64,000 nucleotides of DNA from Vreelandella olivaria (GTDB lineage: Bacteria > Pseudomonadota > Gammaproteobacteria > Pseudomonadales > Halomonadaceae): positions 157,038 to 221,037 of the forward strand of contig NZ_JALPZO010000112.1 in NCBI RefSeq assembly GCF_023507745.1, given 5' to 3'. Positions 11,950 to 19,926 of this stretch are shown in pieces. How positions within the stretch are numbered: position 1 is the stretch's first letter; each line of letters opens with the position of its first letter. The translations under genes and the position numbers were made by a program. A model generated the notes under the pieces. The model saw only the letters and a program-made list of their open reading frames with translations, was not told where the DNA came from and did no database searches.

Positions 11950-14589
11950 ATGAACACGAATTATCGCAAGCCACTACCGGGCGTGATGGTAGATGGTGCG
12001 CCGGTAGAGTTCTTTGATGCGCGCCAAGCCATCGATGATATTCAGCCGGGTGCCTACGCCACGCTACCCTATACCTCCCGGGTACTGGCCGAACAGCTAG
12101 TGCGCCGCTGTGACCCAGGGCTGCTCAACGATGCGCTGAAACAGCTGATCGAGCGCAAGCAGGAGATGGATTTTCCATGGTACCCGGCGCGGGTGGTATG
12201 CCACGATATTCTTGGCCAAACCGCACTGGTTGATCTGGCAGGCCTGCGTGATGCAATTGCAGAGAAGGGCGGTGATCCGGCTAAAGTGAATCCTGTGGTG
12301 CCCACACAGCTGATTGTTGATCATTCATTGGCGGTTGAGCATCCAGGCTTTGAGAAGGATGCCTTTGAGAAAAACCGACAGGTAGAAGATCGTCGTAATG
12401 ATGACCGTTTCCACTTTATCAACTGGACCAAAGTGGCTTTTGAGAACGTCGACGTGATTCCGCCGGGCAACGGCATTATGCACCAGATCAATCTGGAGAA
12501 AATGTCGCCGGTGGTGCAGTGCCGTCCAGATGACAAGGGCGCGCTCATTGTGTATCCGGATACCTGTGTGGGTACTGATAGCCATACCCCTATGGTAGAT
12601 GCCTTGGGCGTTATTTCGGTAGGGGTCGGTGGCCTGGAAGCAGAAAGTGTGATGTTGGGGCGCGCATCAATGATGCGTCTGCCGGATATCATTGGTGTGG
12701 AGCTAACCGGCAAGTTGCAGCCGGGTATTACCGGCACGGATATGGTGCTGGCGATTACTGAGTTTCTGCGCAAAGCGCGTGTGGTAGGGGCCTACCTGGA
12801 ATTTTACGGTGAAGGTGCTGACGCGCTTACGGTGGGGGATCGTGCGACGATCTCCAATATGACGCCGGAATATGGTGCCACAGCAGCGATGTTCTACATC
12901 GACGAGCAAACCATTGAGTATCTCAAGCTCACTGGGCGTGAAGATGAGCAGGTAGCACTGGTAGAGGCCTATGCCAGGCAAACCGGCTTGTGGGCCGATA
13001 GCCTGAAAACCGCTGAGTATGAGAGAGTGCTGACGTTTGATCTCTCCAGCGTGACGCGCACCCTGGCGGGGCCATCTAATCCCCATGCCCATTTGCCCAC
13101 ATCCGAGCTTGCTCATCGTGGCATTGCCATTGATCTGGACAAAGCCAGGGCCGATGAGCAGGCAGGCAGAATGCCGGATGGCGCGGTGATTATTGCCGCA
13201 ATTACCAGCTGCACCAACACGTCTAACCCACGAAATATGGTGGCGGCTGGATTGATCGCTCGTAATGCCAATCGTTTGGGGCTGACCCGCAAAACCTGGG
13301 TGAAGTCATCGTTGGCGCCCGGTTCTAAAACCGTCAAGATGTACTTGGAAGAAGCCAACTTGATGGGTGAGCTGGAAGATCTTGGTTTCGGTGTGGTGGG
13401 CTATGCCTGTACGACCTGTAACGGCATGTCCGGCGCGCTAGATCCAAAAATTCAGCAGGAAATTATCGACCGTGATCTTTACGCCACGGCGGTGCTTTCC
13501 GGTAACCGTAATTTCGATGGGCGTATTCACCCTTACGCTAAGCAAGCATTTTTAGCATCCCCTCCGTTGGTGGTGGCTTACGCTATTGCGGGTACCATTC
13601 GGTTTGATATCGAAAAGGATGTGCTGGGCGTTGACCATGATGGCAACCCCGTCACGCTGAAGGATATCTGGCCTGACGACAGCGAAATTGATGCCATCGT
13701 AAAAGCGGCGGTTAAGCCGGAGCAGTTTCGGCAAACCTATATCCCGATGTTTGACCTCGATAAGAGTACACGCTCCCAGGTCAGCCCGTTGTATGAATGG
13801 CGCCCCCAAAGCACCTATATTCGTCGCCCGCCTTATTGGGAGGGCAATATGGCGAAGGAGCGGGGATTGAAAGGGATGCGGCCACTGGCTATTTTGCCGG
13901 ACAACATCACCACTGATCACCTCTCGCCTTCGAACGCCATTCTGCTCGACAGTGCAGCAGGTGAGTACCTGCATAAAATGGGCCTGCCAGAGGAAGACTT
14001 TAACTCTTATGCCACCCATCGGGGGGATCATTTGACCGCACTGCGCGCGACGCTGGCGAATCCGAAACTGTTTAACGAAATGGTTCATGATGAGCAGGGC
14101 AAGGTGCTACAAGGCTCGCTTGCGCGTATTGAACCGGAAGGCGCCGTAACGCGTATGTGGGAGGCCATTGAAACCTATATGGAACGTAGGCAACCGTTGA
14201 TAATTATTGCCGGTGCTGACTATGGCCAGGGATCTTCCCGTGACTGGGCGGCAAAAGGGGTTGCGCTGGCAGGCGTTGAGGCGATCGTTGCTGAAGGTTT
14301 TGAGCGGATTCACCGTACCAACCTGATTGGCATGGGGGTGATGCCGCTACAGTTTGAAGAGGGCACCACGCGTAAAACCTTGGCGCTGGATGGTACGGAA
14401 ATTTTCGATGTGGAAGGCGCCCCCGAGCCGCGTGGCATGCTAACACTGGTGATTCACCGCCAGAGTGGCAGCCGCGAACAGGTGCCAGTGGTATGCCGCC
14501 TGGACACTGCCGAAGAAGTGACGATTTATTCTGCAGGTGGGGTACTGCAGCGTTTTGCCCAGGACTTCCTTGCCTCCACTGCGGCCTAG
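11950..14589 (+). CDS. acnD: 2-methylcitrate dehydratase, Fe/S-dependent (AcnD)
   Basis: 879 residues from the ATG at 11950, preceded by GAGAGG; a GTG four codons upstream is possible. An aconitase-superfamily protein with [4Fe-4S] cysteines in ITSCTNTSNPRN (~420) and CTTCNGMSG (~487-495), and the C-terminal swivelling domain with GADYGQGSSRDWAAKG. AcnD with PrpF replaces PrpD for converting 2-methylcitrate toward 2-methylisocitrate; the product 2-methyl-aconitate is then handled by PrpF and an aconitase (AcnB, not in the window). It sits 31 bp after prpC. Confidence 0.95.
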   Translation: MNTNYRKPLPGVMVDGAPVEFFDARQAIDDIQPGAYATLPYTSRVLAEQLVRRCDPGLLNDALKQLIERKQEMDFPWYPARVVCHDILGQTALVDLAGLRDAIAEKGGDPAKVNPVVPTQLIVDHSLAVEHPGFEKDAFEKNRQVEDRRNDDRFHFINWTKVAFENVDVIPPGNGIMHQINLEKMSPVVQCRPDDKGALIVYPDTCVGTDSHTPMVDALGVISVGVGGLEAESVMLGRASMMRLPDIIGVELTGKLQPGITGTDMVLAITEFLRKARVVGAYLEFYGEGADALTVGDRATISNMTPEYGATAAMFYIDEQTIEYLKLTGREDEQVALVEAYARQTGLWADSLKTAEYERVLTFDLSSVTRTLAGPSNPHAHLPTSELAHRGIAIDLDKARADEQAGRMPDGAVIIAAITSCTNTSNPRNMVAAGLIARNANRLGLTRKTWVKSSLAPGSKTVKMYLEEANLMGELEDLGFGVVGYACTTCNGMSGALDPKIQQEIIDRDLYATAVLSGNRNFDGRIHPYAKQAFLASPPLVVAYAIAGTIRFDIEKDVLGVDHDGNPVTLKDIWPDDSEIDAIVKAAVKPEQFRQTYIPMFDLDKSTRSQVSPLYEWRPQSTYIRRPPYWEGNMAKERGLKGMRPLAILPDNITTDHLSPSNAILLDSAAGEYLHKMGLPEEDFNSYATHRGDHLTALRATLANPKLFNEMVHDEQGKVLQGSLARIEPEGAVTRMWEAIETYMERRQPLIIIAGADYGQGSSRDWAAKGVALAGVEAIVAEGFERIHRTNLIGMGVMPLQFEEGTTRKTLALDGTEIFDVEGAPEPRGMLTLVIHRQSGSREQVPVVCRLDTAEEVTIYSAGGVLQRFAQDFLASTAA

Positions 14590-14630
14590 CGTTATCGCTC
14601 GGCTGCATGATTCAACGGGTGTGAGCGCAG

Positions 14631-14662
14631 TAGCCCGGTACCAGATGCCGGGCTATTTTATT
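14631..14662 (+). terminator. Hairpin with U-run between acnD and prpF
   Basis: TAGCCCGG (14631-14638) pairs with CCGGGCTA (14648-14655), followed by TTTTATT. It has the form of a modest intrinsic terminator but lies inside the operon, ending 12 bp before the prpF start. It could lower prpF expression relative to acnD. Confidence 0.6.
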
Positions 14663-14673
14663 GGAGTGTTGCT

Positions 14674-15864
14674 ATGTCAGTTGCTATGTCACATGTTGCG
14701 CAAATTAGTATTCCTGCCACTTACATGCGCGGTGGTACCAGTAAAGGGGTGTTCTTTACGCTTAATGATTTGCCTAAAGCCGCTCAGGTACCGGGTGAGG
14801 CTCGGGATAAGCTTTTACTGCGGGTGATTGGTAGCCCCGACCCTTACGAAAAGCAGATTGACGGGATGGGAGGAGCTACCTCCAGTACCAGTAAGACGGT
14901 GATTCTGTCCAAGAGTGAGTCATCGGATCATGATGTGGATTATCTGTTTGGTCAGGTGTCCATTGATAAGCCCTTTGTGGACTGGAGCGGCAACTGCGGT
15001 AACCTTTCTGCGGCGGTGGGGCCTTATGCCATTGCCAATGGATTAGTGAACCCGGCCAAGGTGCCCGAAAACGGTATGGCGGAAGTGCGTATCTGGCAGG
15101 TTAATATCCAGAAAACCATTGTGGCCCAGGTGCCGATCACAAATGGTCAGGTTCAGGAAACTGGTGATTTTGAGCTGGATGGTGTGACCTTTCCCGCTGC
15201 TGAAATTCCCGTGGCCTTTATGGATCCTGCCGATGGTGAAGGAGCAATTTTTCCTACCGGAAATCTGGTTGATAACCTGGAGGTGTCGGGGGTGGGCGTT
15301 TTGAAAGTAACGCTGATCAATGCCGGTATCCCAACCGTATTTATCAATGCTGAGGATATCGGTTATACCGGATGCGAGCTTCAGGAAGAGATTAATGGTG
15401 ATGCCAAGGCCCTGGCAATGTTTGAGGCGATTCGTGCCTATGGTGCTGTGCGTATGGGGTTGATTAACCATGTGGATGAGGCAGTCGGCCGGCAGCATAC
15501 GCCTAAAGTGGCCTTTGTTGCTCCGCCATCCGGCTATACGGCTTCAAGTGGTAAGCGGGTTAACGCGGATAGTATTGATTTGCTGGTACGGGCGCTGTCA
15601 ATGGGTAAGCTACATCACGCCATGATGGGGACGGCAGCGGTGGCGATTGGTGCGGCGGCGGCTATTCAGGGGACACTAGTGAACTTGGCGGCAGGTGGGG
15701 TTGAGCGGGAGGCGGTCACGTTCGGGCATCCTTCCGGCTCGCTGCGTGTAGGGGCCAAGGCCAGTCTGGTGGATGGGCGCTGGCAGATTGATCAAGCGGT
15801 GATGAGCCGCAGTGCACGGGTGTTAATGGAGGGCAGGGTTCGTATCCCCGGTGACAGCTGCTAA
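14674..15864 (+). CDS. prpF: 2-methylaconitate cis-trans isomerase
   Basis: 396 residues with the PrpF signature at the N-terminus (YMRGGTSKGVFF) and DGMGGATSSTSKT around 64-76; the diaminopimelate-epimerase-like fold uses a Lys/Ser-containing active site. It acts with AcnD to give the isomer hydrated to 2-methylisocitrate. The ATG at 14674 follows TTGGAG; another Met four codons later is possible. Last gene of the prp operon, with a hairpin (15881-15911) downstream. Confidence 0.95.
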   Translation: MSVAMSHVAQISIPATYMRGGTSKGVFFTLNDLPKAAQVPGEARDKLLLRVIGSPDPYEKQIDGMGGATSSTSKTVILSKSESSDHDVDYLFGQVSIDKPFVDWSGNCGNLSAAVGPYAIANGLVNPAKVPENGMAEVRIWQVNIQKTIVAQVPITNGQVQETGDFELDGVTFPAAEIPVAFMDPADGEGAIFPTGNLVDNLEVSGVGVLKVTLINAGIPTVFINAEDIGYTGCELQEEINGDAKALAMFEAIRAYGAVRMGLINHVDEAVGRQHTPKVAFVAPPSGYTASSGKRVNADSIDLLVRALSMGKLHHAMMGTAAVAIGAAAAIQGTLVNLAAGGVEREAVTFGHPSGSLRVGAKASLVDGRWQIDQAVMSRSARVLMEGRVRIPGDSC

Positions 15865-15880
15865 ATGGTATATCTCTTTA

Positions 15881-15911
15881 CAACCGCTCGGCGCTGGCCG
15901 TCGAGCGGTTG
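15881..15911. terminator. Hairpin between convergent prpF and the ComEA-like gene
   Basis: CAACCGCTCG (15881-15890) pairs with CGAGCGGTTG (15902-15911), a 10-bp perfect stem with an 11-nt loop. Neither strand shows a clear U-run after it, so it may be a transcript-end stabiliser or a weak bidirectional terminator. Confidence 0.45.
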
Positions 15912-15923
15912 GGCGACATGGTA

Positions 15924-16208
15924 TTACTCGTCAAATGTTATTTGATCGCGCATACGGTCAACAGTGGCCACACCAATACCACTGACACGGGCTAAATCAT
16001 CGGCATTTTCAAATGCACCATTGGCCTCTCGCTCTTCAATGATGGCGGCAGCACGGGTAGGGCCAATGCCCGGTAGCTCTGCCAGTAACTCTTCATCCGC
16101 AGTGTTGATATTGATAGGTGCTACTGTTTGCGCCAGGGCAGTACCAGAAACACCCAGGCAGAAACTTAACAGCAGGGCAGCCAATACTCTTTTGAACGTA
16201 GTTTGCAT
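15924..16208 (-). CDS. Secreted ComEA-like helix-hairpin-helix protein
   Basis: 94 residues. A signal peptide covers ~1-26 (LAALLLSFCLGVSGTALAQ). It is followed by a short linker and one ComEA-type double helix-hairpin-helix: INTADEELLAELPGIGPTRA at ~34-53 and LARVSGIGVATVDRMRDQI near the end. In Gram-negatives such periplasmic proteins bind incoming single or double stranded DNA in natural transformation, but short orphan copies are common and the role here is unproved. An inverted repeat in the leader (16241-16268) is noted separately. Confidence 0.8.
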   Translation of the reverse strand: MQTTFKRVLAALLLSFCLGVSGTALAQTVAPININTADEELLAELPGIGPTRAAAIIEEREANGAFENADDLARVSGIGVATVDRMRDQITFDE

Positions 16209-16240
16209 CGTTTATTTCCTTTGCGTTAACTGACAATAGA

Positions 16241-16268
16241 GCACTTTAGGTGAGTTGCCTAAAAGTGC
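16241..16268. repeat. Inverted repeat in the leader of the ComEA-like gene
   Basis: GCACTTTAGG (16241-16250) pairs with CCTAAAAGTGC (16258-16268), a 10-bp stem with one bulged A and a 7-nt loop. It lies 33-60 bp upstream of the start at 16208 on the minus strand. There is no U-run, so it looks like a leader structure or operator rather than a terminator. Confidence 0.4.
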
Positions 16269-16453
16269 GACGGTTAGCGTTGTCTCACTGTCTTGACTCC
16301 GCTTGGTTAATTTAGCTTGGTAAGCACTTGGTTTCTGTCAGCGATTGACGACACGGCGTGTAAGTTTTTTGCTATACAGGTATGGCAAATTGCTTACACA
16401 GCTAGGGATGGGAGACTGTTACAATACGGCAAAAATATATCTGGAGTGAGCGT

Positions 16454-17155
16454 GTGACCACCGAATCCCCGTTGATTATCGCCTTGGATTACCCCTCCCT
16501 TGACGCTGCTTTATGTATGGCCGATCAGTTAGATCCTGCCCGCTGCCGTGTGAAGGTGGGTAAGGAGCTGTTTACCCGTAGCGGCCCCGCTATTCTGGAG
16601 GCCCTGCACGGGCGCGGGTTCGAGGTGTTTCTTGACCTCAAGTTTCACGACATCCCCAATACCGTGGCGGGCGCGGTGCAAGCGGCTGCCGAGCAAGGCG
16701 TATGGATGGTGAATGTGCATGCCTCGGGAGGGCGCAGAATGATGGAGGTAGCCGCCAAGCGTCTACAGGATCACAACTTTTCTACCCACCTGATTGCGGT
16801 CACTGTGCTGACCAGCATGCAGGCCGAGGATTTAAATGAAACCGGCGTGGTGGCCATGCCGGAAGAGCAGGTGATGCGCTTGGCCATGCTAACTCAACAG
16901 AGTGGTTTGGGCGGGGTGGTATGCTCCGCACAAGAAGCAGCACAGATCAATGCACAGTGTGGTAGTGACTTCCTGAAGGTCACCCCTGGTATCCGGCCGG
17001 GCTTCGCTGCCGCCAATGATCAGCAGAGAATTATGACTCCCAGTGATGCAATGCGGGCGGGAAGTAGCCATTTAGTAGTGGGGCGACCGGTCACTCAGGC
17101 AAAAGACCCCATGATGGCGTTGGCCGCTATTGAAACGGAGCTGGGTGCTTCGTGA
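16454..17155 (+). CDS. pyrF: Orotidine 5'-phosphate decarboxylase
   Basis: 233 residues from a GTG start preceded by TGGAGTG. It catalyses the last step of UMP synthesis. The active-site signature [11 protein letters not shown] (~61-71) supplies the catalytic Lys and Asp; the substrate-phosphate loop is near VTPGIRPG and the C-terminal VVGRPVTQA. It lies 12 bp from the convergent lapB. In E. coli pyrF instead follows lapAB on the same strand, so the gene is inverted relative to that arrangement. Confidence 0.95.
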   Translation: MTTESPLIIALDYPSLDAALCMADQLDPARCRVKVGKELFTRSGPAILEALHGRGFEVFLDLKFHDIPNTVAGAVQAAAEQGVWMVNVHASGGRRMMEVAAKRLQDHNFSTHLIAVTVLTSMQAEDLNETGVVAMPEEQVMRLAMLTQQSGLGGVVCSAQEAAQINAQCGSDFLKVTPGIRPGFAAANDQQRIMTPSDAMRAGSSHLVVGRPVTQAKDPMMALAAIETELGAS

Positions 17156-17167
17156 GAGTGCTTTCCG

Positions 17168-18367
17168 CTATTCACCTTCAACACCGGTAATGGGCTTGAT
17201 GGTGCCCCAACGACGGCAACTGGGGCACTGCCAGGCCAGGCTATCACTGGCGAAGCCGCAGCGGCGGCAGCGATGGCGGGGCCTGCCTTCCAAGAGCGCG
17301 TTGGTATGGTGTTTGAGTAACAGCAGGCGGGTATCAGGGGGTGTTTTGCCACTTAAGCGCTGGCTTTCGAGGTAAAGATCGATCAGATAATCAAGCCCAC
17401 CCAGGCTGGGAGCTTCTCTGAGCCACTCACCTGTGCACTCTATAGCGCTATCCACGCCGTCGCGATGGTGAATAAGCTCGCCCAGTGAAACAATGACACT
17501 GGTATAGGGGGCCTGACCAAGCAATTGGTAGAGGTGGGTCTCAAACCCAGCCGTATCATTGTTACGTTCATAAGCGCGTTGTAGGGCAGGAATCATGGTG
17601 GGAATATGGGCAATATCTTGCCGAGGAATACGGCTCAGATATTCAATGGTGCGGCTATAATGGCCGTTCTCCATTTCCAACTCAGCCAGAAGTAGCGTGG
17701 CACGTACACAGCGCTCATCCAGTTGCAGAGCTTTCTTTAAGTGTTTTCGCGCCAGTGCCCGGCTAGCCTGCTGAATCTCAACCTGGGCCAGCTCGCATAG
17801 CCAGTGGGCGGCGGGGCGGCGCATGCCTGGCTGCTGTTTAAGCATGGGTTGCACCACATCCAGAGCGTCCTGCCACTCTTTTTCGCGCTCCAGCAAGTCA
17901 ACCAATAAGCGCTTGGCTGCTTGGTGGTAGGTGCTGTTAACAGATTGTTCTAACAGTGTGCGTAGCAAGCGTTGAGCGCGATCATGAACGCCCAGCGCCA
18001 TAAAATCCCGGGCCAGCTCGAGTTGGATGTGCTCGTTTGTGGCAGGGGATAACGCCGGGCGGGCAAGAAGGTTCTGGTGGATGCTGACCGCTTTATCAGC
18101 CTCGCCTCGTGTGCGAAAAAGCTTACCGAGAGCAATATGTGTTTCCACGGTATCGCTATTTACGTCGAGAGCATTGATAAATGTATTAATGGCTTCGTCG
18201 GGCTGCTCATTTAACAGGTAGTTGAGCCCAACGAAGTATTCCCGCGATAAGCTGGGTGATCGGGATGCGGCGGAGGTTCGCCTACGACGAGAGCCATGGC
18301 GCATACCCAGCCCGAAGCCTATTGAAATGGCTGCCAACAGCACGCCCAGCAGCACGGCATCATGCAT
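17168..18367 (-). CDS. lapB: Lipopolysaccharide assembly protein LapB (YciM)
   Basis: 399 residues. The N-terminal ~20 residues form one transmembrane anchor (VLLGVLLAAISIGFGLGM). About eight to nine TPR-like repeats follow, in the cytoplasm. The C-terminus is a rubredoxin-type zinc ribbon (CRRCG...CPSC, ~365-385). LapB links LPS synthesis and transport and promotes FtsH turnover of LpxC. It begins directly after the lapA stop codon, so the two are translationally coupled. Confidence 0.95.
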   Translation of the reverse strand: MHDAVLLGVLLAAISIGFGLGMRHGSRRRRTSAASRSPSLSREYFVGLNYLLNEQPDEAINTFINALDVNSDTVETHIALGKLFRTRGEADKAVSIHQNLLARPALSPATNEHIQLELARDFMALGVHDRAQRLLRTLLEQSVNSTYHQAAKRLLVDLLEREKEWQDALDVVQPMLKQQPGMRRPAAHWLCELAQVEIQQASRALARKHLKKALQLDERCVRATLLLAELEMENGHYSRTIEYLSRIPRQDIAHIPTMIPALQRAYERNNDTAGFETHLYQLLGQAPYTSVIVSLGELIHHRDGVDSAIECTGEWLREAPSLGGLDYLIDLYLESQRLSGKTPPDTRLLLLKHHTNALLEGRPRHRCRRCGFASDSLAWQCPSCRRWGTIKPITGVEGE

Positions 18368-18673
18368 TTACGCCAGTTCCTTGAACTCCTGAGTGCGTAA
18401 GCGATCCAGCTCCTTACGCTGCTGTTTATTATGGCGTTCGCTACGTGCAAGGCGTGCTTTAAGCCTAATATAAACGCCCAGCATGGCTAACATGCCCAAT
18501 ATGACACCAAAGGCTAGTGTGGCCAGCAGCCATACGGAAAGCGAAACAGGGGGCAGTTCGGCCCAAATCAGATTCAAGGCAATGGTTTGCTGGTTGTTAA
18601 CGGCAAACAGAATGCCGATTAGCATCACAACCAGCATGATAACGGCCAGAATCAGCCCTTTGATCCAACGCAT
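18368..18673 (-). CDS. lapA: Lipopolysaccharide assembly protein LapA (YciS)
   Basis: 101 residues with two transmembrane helices (~4-26 and ~43-67) and a basic, helical, coiled-coil-like tail (ARSERHNKQQRKELDRLR). It is the LapB partner in the inner membrane. LWAEL-type residues between the helices and the tail are typical of DUF1049. It lies 98 bp after ihfB on the same strand and may share its transcript. Confidence 0.9.
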   Translation of the reverse strand: MRWIKGLILAVIMLVVMLIGILFAVNNQQTIALNLIWAELPPVSLSVWLLATLAFGVILGMLAMLGVYIRLKARLARSERHNKQQRKELDRLRTQEFKELA

Positions 18674-18771
18674 GAGAGTTTCCTAGTCAGTGACATTCAC
18701 GGTGGCTCTATTGTGTCTGAGTCGGAGCGTGACGTCATCCCGCAGAAGGTCGCAAGCTAGCTTAAAGCTTA

Positions 18772-19068
18772 TTAATAGCCCAGTGCACGACTCGCATCGA
18801 CCTGCTCTCGTAACTCTTTACCCGGTTTGAAATGGGGTACGTATTTGCCATCCAAATCGACAGGGTCGCCGGTTTTTGGATTTCGCCCGGTGCGTGGTTC
18901 ACGGTAATGCAGTGAAAAACTGCCAAAGCCGCGAATTTCCACACGCCCGCCACTGGCTAAGGCATCGGTCATATCATCCAGGATAATACGCACCGCCGTC
19001 TCAACTTCTTTGGCGGATAGCTCCGGTTGACGCATCGCAATTTGTTCGATTAGTTCAGATTTGGTCAT
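18772..19068 (-). CDS. ihfB: Integration host factor subunit beta
   Basis: 98 residues from the ATG at 19068, preceded by AGGGAG; a frame extending to 19107 is less likely. HU/IHF fold: [11 protein letters not shown] at the start, the [19 protein letters not shown] arm region, and [10 protein letters not shown] with the DNA-intercalating Pro. With IhfA it bends DNA at specific sites. Upstream lies sdhE, divergent; rpsA, which precedes ihfB in many gammaproteobacteria, is not there. Confidence 0.96.
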   Translation of the reverse strand: MTKSELIEQIAMRQPELSAKEVETAVRIILDDMTDALASGGRVEIRGFGSFSLHYREPRTGRNPKTGDPVDLDGKYVPHFKPGKELREQVDASRALGY

Positions 19069-19130
19069 CGGTTGGCTCCCTGCGAACTTTAAAGGCCGTA
19101 CGCGCATGCGACCTCGATAACATCGAGTTC

Positions 19131-19159
19131 AGCATACTGCGCATTACGACATAAAACAA
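19131..19159 (-). promoter_or_regulatory. Candidate ihfB promoter
   Basis: On the minus strand TTGTTT (19154-19159), 17 bp, TATGCT (19131-19136). It lies about 63 bp upstream of the start codon. Four of six matches in each box; read by eye. Confidence 0.35.
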
Positions 19160-19274
19160 TTCAGATAAAACAAGGTACTAGACTGAATTACAGCATAGGC
19201 GAAGGACGGCGCTGGCGCGACCCTGTGGCTTCGGTATACTGGCTTCTCATTTTACCTATCATGAGAGGCTGACC

Positions 19275-19568
19275 TTGAGCGACGATACATCCCCCGCAGC
19301 CATACTGCGCAAGCGGCTTTACTGGCACTCACGACGTGGAATGTGGGAGCTGGATTTGCTGCTGATCCCCTTTCTTGAGAAACGCTTTGATGCGCTTAGC
19401 GAAGAGGACCAGCTGGCTTATGAGCGTTTAATTACCGAGGAGGATCAGGATCTGTTTGTATGGCTGATGCATCGGGAATGGCCCGAGGAGCCTTCCCAGC
19501 GTCGTATTGTTCAAATGATCGTTGAACATGCTGAGACCACCGATAACTCTGCTTATCGTACGCTCTAA
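19275..19568 (+). CDS. sdhE: FAD assembly factor SdhE (YgfY)
   Basis: 97 residues from a TTG start (19275), with GAGAGG upstream; the family motif lies too near the N-terminus for any later Met. The signature RRGMWELDLLL (~19-29) and a C-terminal WLMHREWPEE segment identify SdhE, which promotes covalent flavinylation of the succinate dehydrogenase flavoprotein. A TATACT -10-like box is at 19235-19240. It overlaps the downstream ygfX-like gene, as in E. coli sdhE-ygfX. Confidence 0.92.
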   Translation: MSDDTSPAAILRKRLYWHSRRGMWELDLLLIPFLEKRFDALSEEDQLAYERLITEEDQDLFVWLMHREWPEEPSQRRIVQMIVEHAETTDNSAYRTL

Positions 19569-19926
19569 ATATCAAAGCTGCGTGAATGCTTCTTTGGCCA
19601 TTGGGTTATGCATAACAGGTGCCTGGGTGATGCCACTCTGGGTGGTGGCAGGCATTGCCCTGATCATGGCATGTGTCCTGTGGCGCCAGTATAAAGCTCA
19701 GCCGGTAGGTACCCTACAGCTTATGAAAAACGGCAGCCGGCTTTCGGGACGCTGGGTGCTGATGGGGGGCGAGCTGGAGGAGGAGCAGTCAGTGCGCTGC
19801 GACTATGTAGGCCCTTGGCTGCTTGGTTTATATGTTGGGCCACAGCGGCTATGGCTATGGCCCGATAGTTTGCCACCCCATAGCCACCGCGCCCTGCGTC
19901 GATTATGCCATCGTCCTGGGCGCTAG
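19528..19926 (+). CDS. YgfX-like inner-membrane protein
   Basis: 132 residues if read from ATG 19528, overlapping the end of sdhE by 41 bp; a TTG two codons earlier and non-ATG starts further in are possible. Two close hydrophobic helices (~22-52) are followed by a cytoplasmic beta-rich part with GTLQLMKNGSRLSGRW and RLWLWPDSL, the YgfX/CptA layout. In E. coli YgfX pairs with SdhE and has been linked to cell-division toxicity; the call here rests on size, topology and gene order. The last 24 bp overlap nadB on the other strand. Confidence 0.7.
   Translation: MLRPPITLLIVRSKYQSCVNASLAIGLCITGAWVMPLWVVAGIALIMACVLWRQYKAQPVGTLQLMKNGSRLSGRWVLMGGELEEEQSVRCDYVGPWLLGLYVGPQRLWLWPDSLPPHSHRALRRLCHRPGR

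Noticed and set aside
13552..14088. 178-codon open frame antisense to acnD
   Set aside because: Shadow of acnD; residues are biased and no domain is recognisable.
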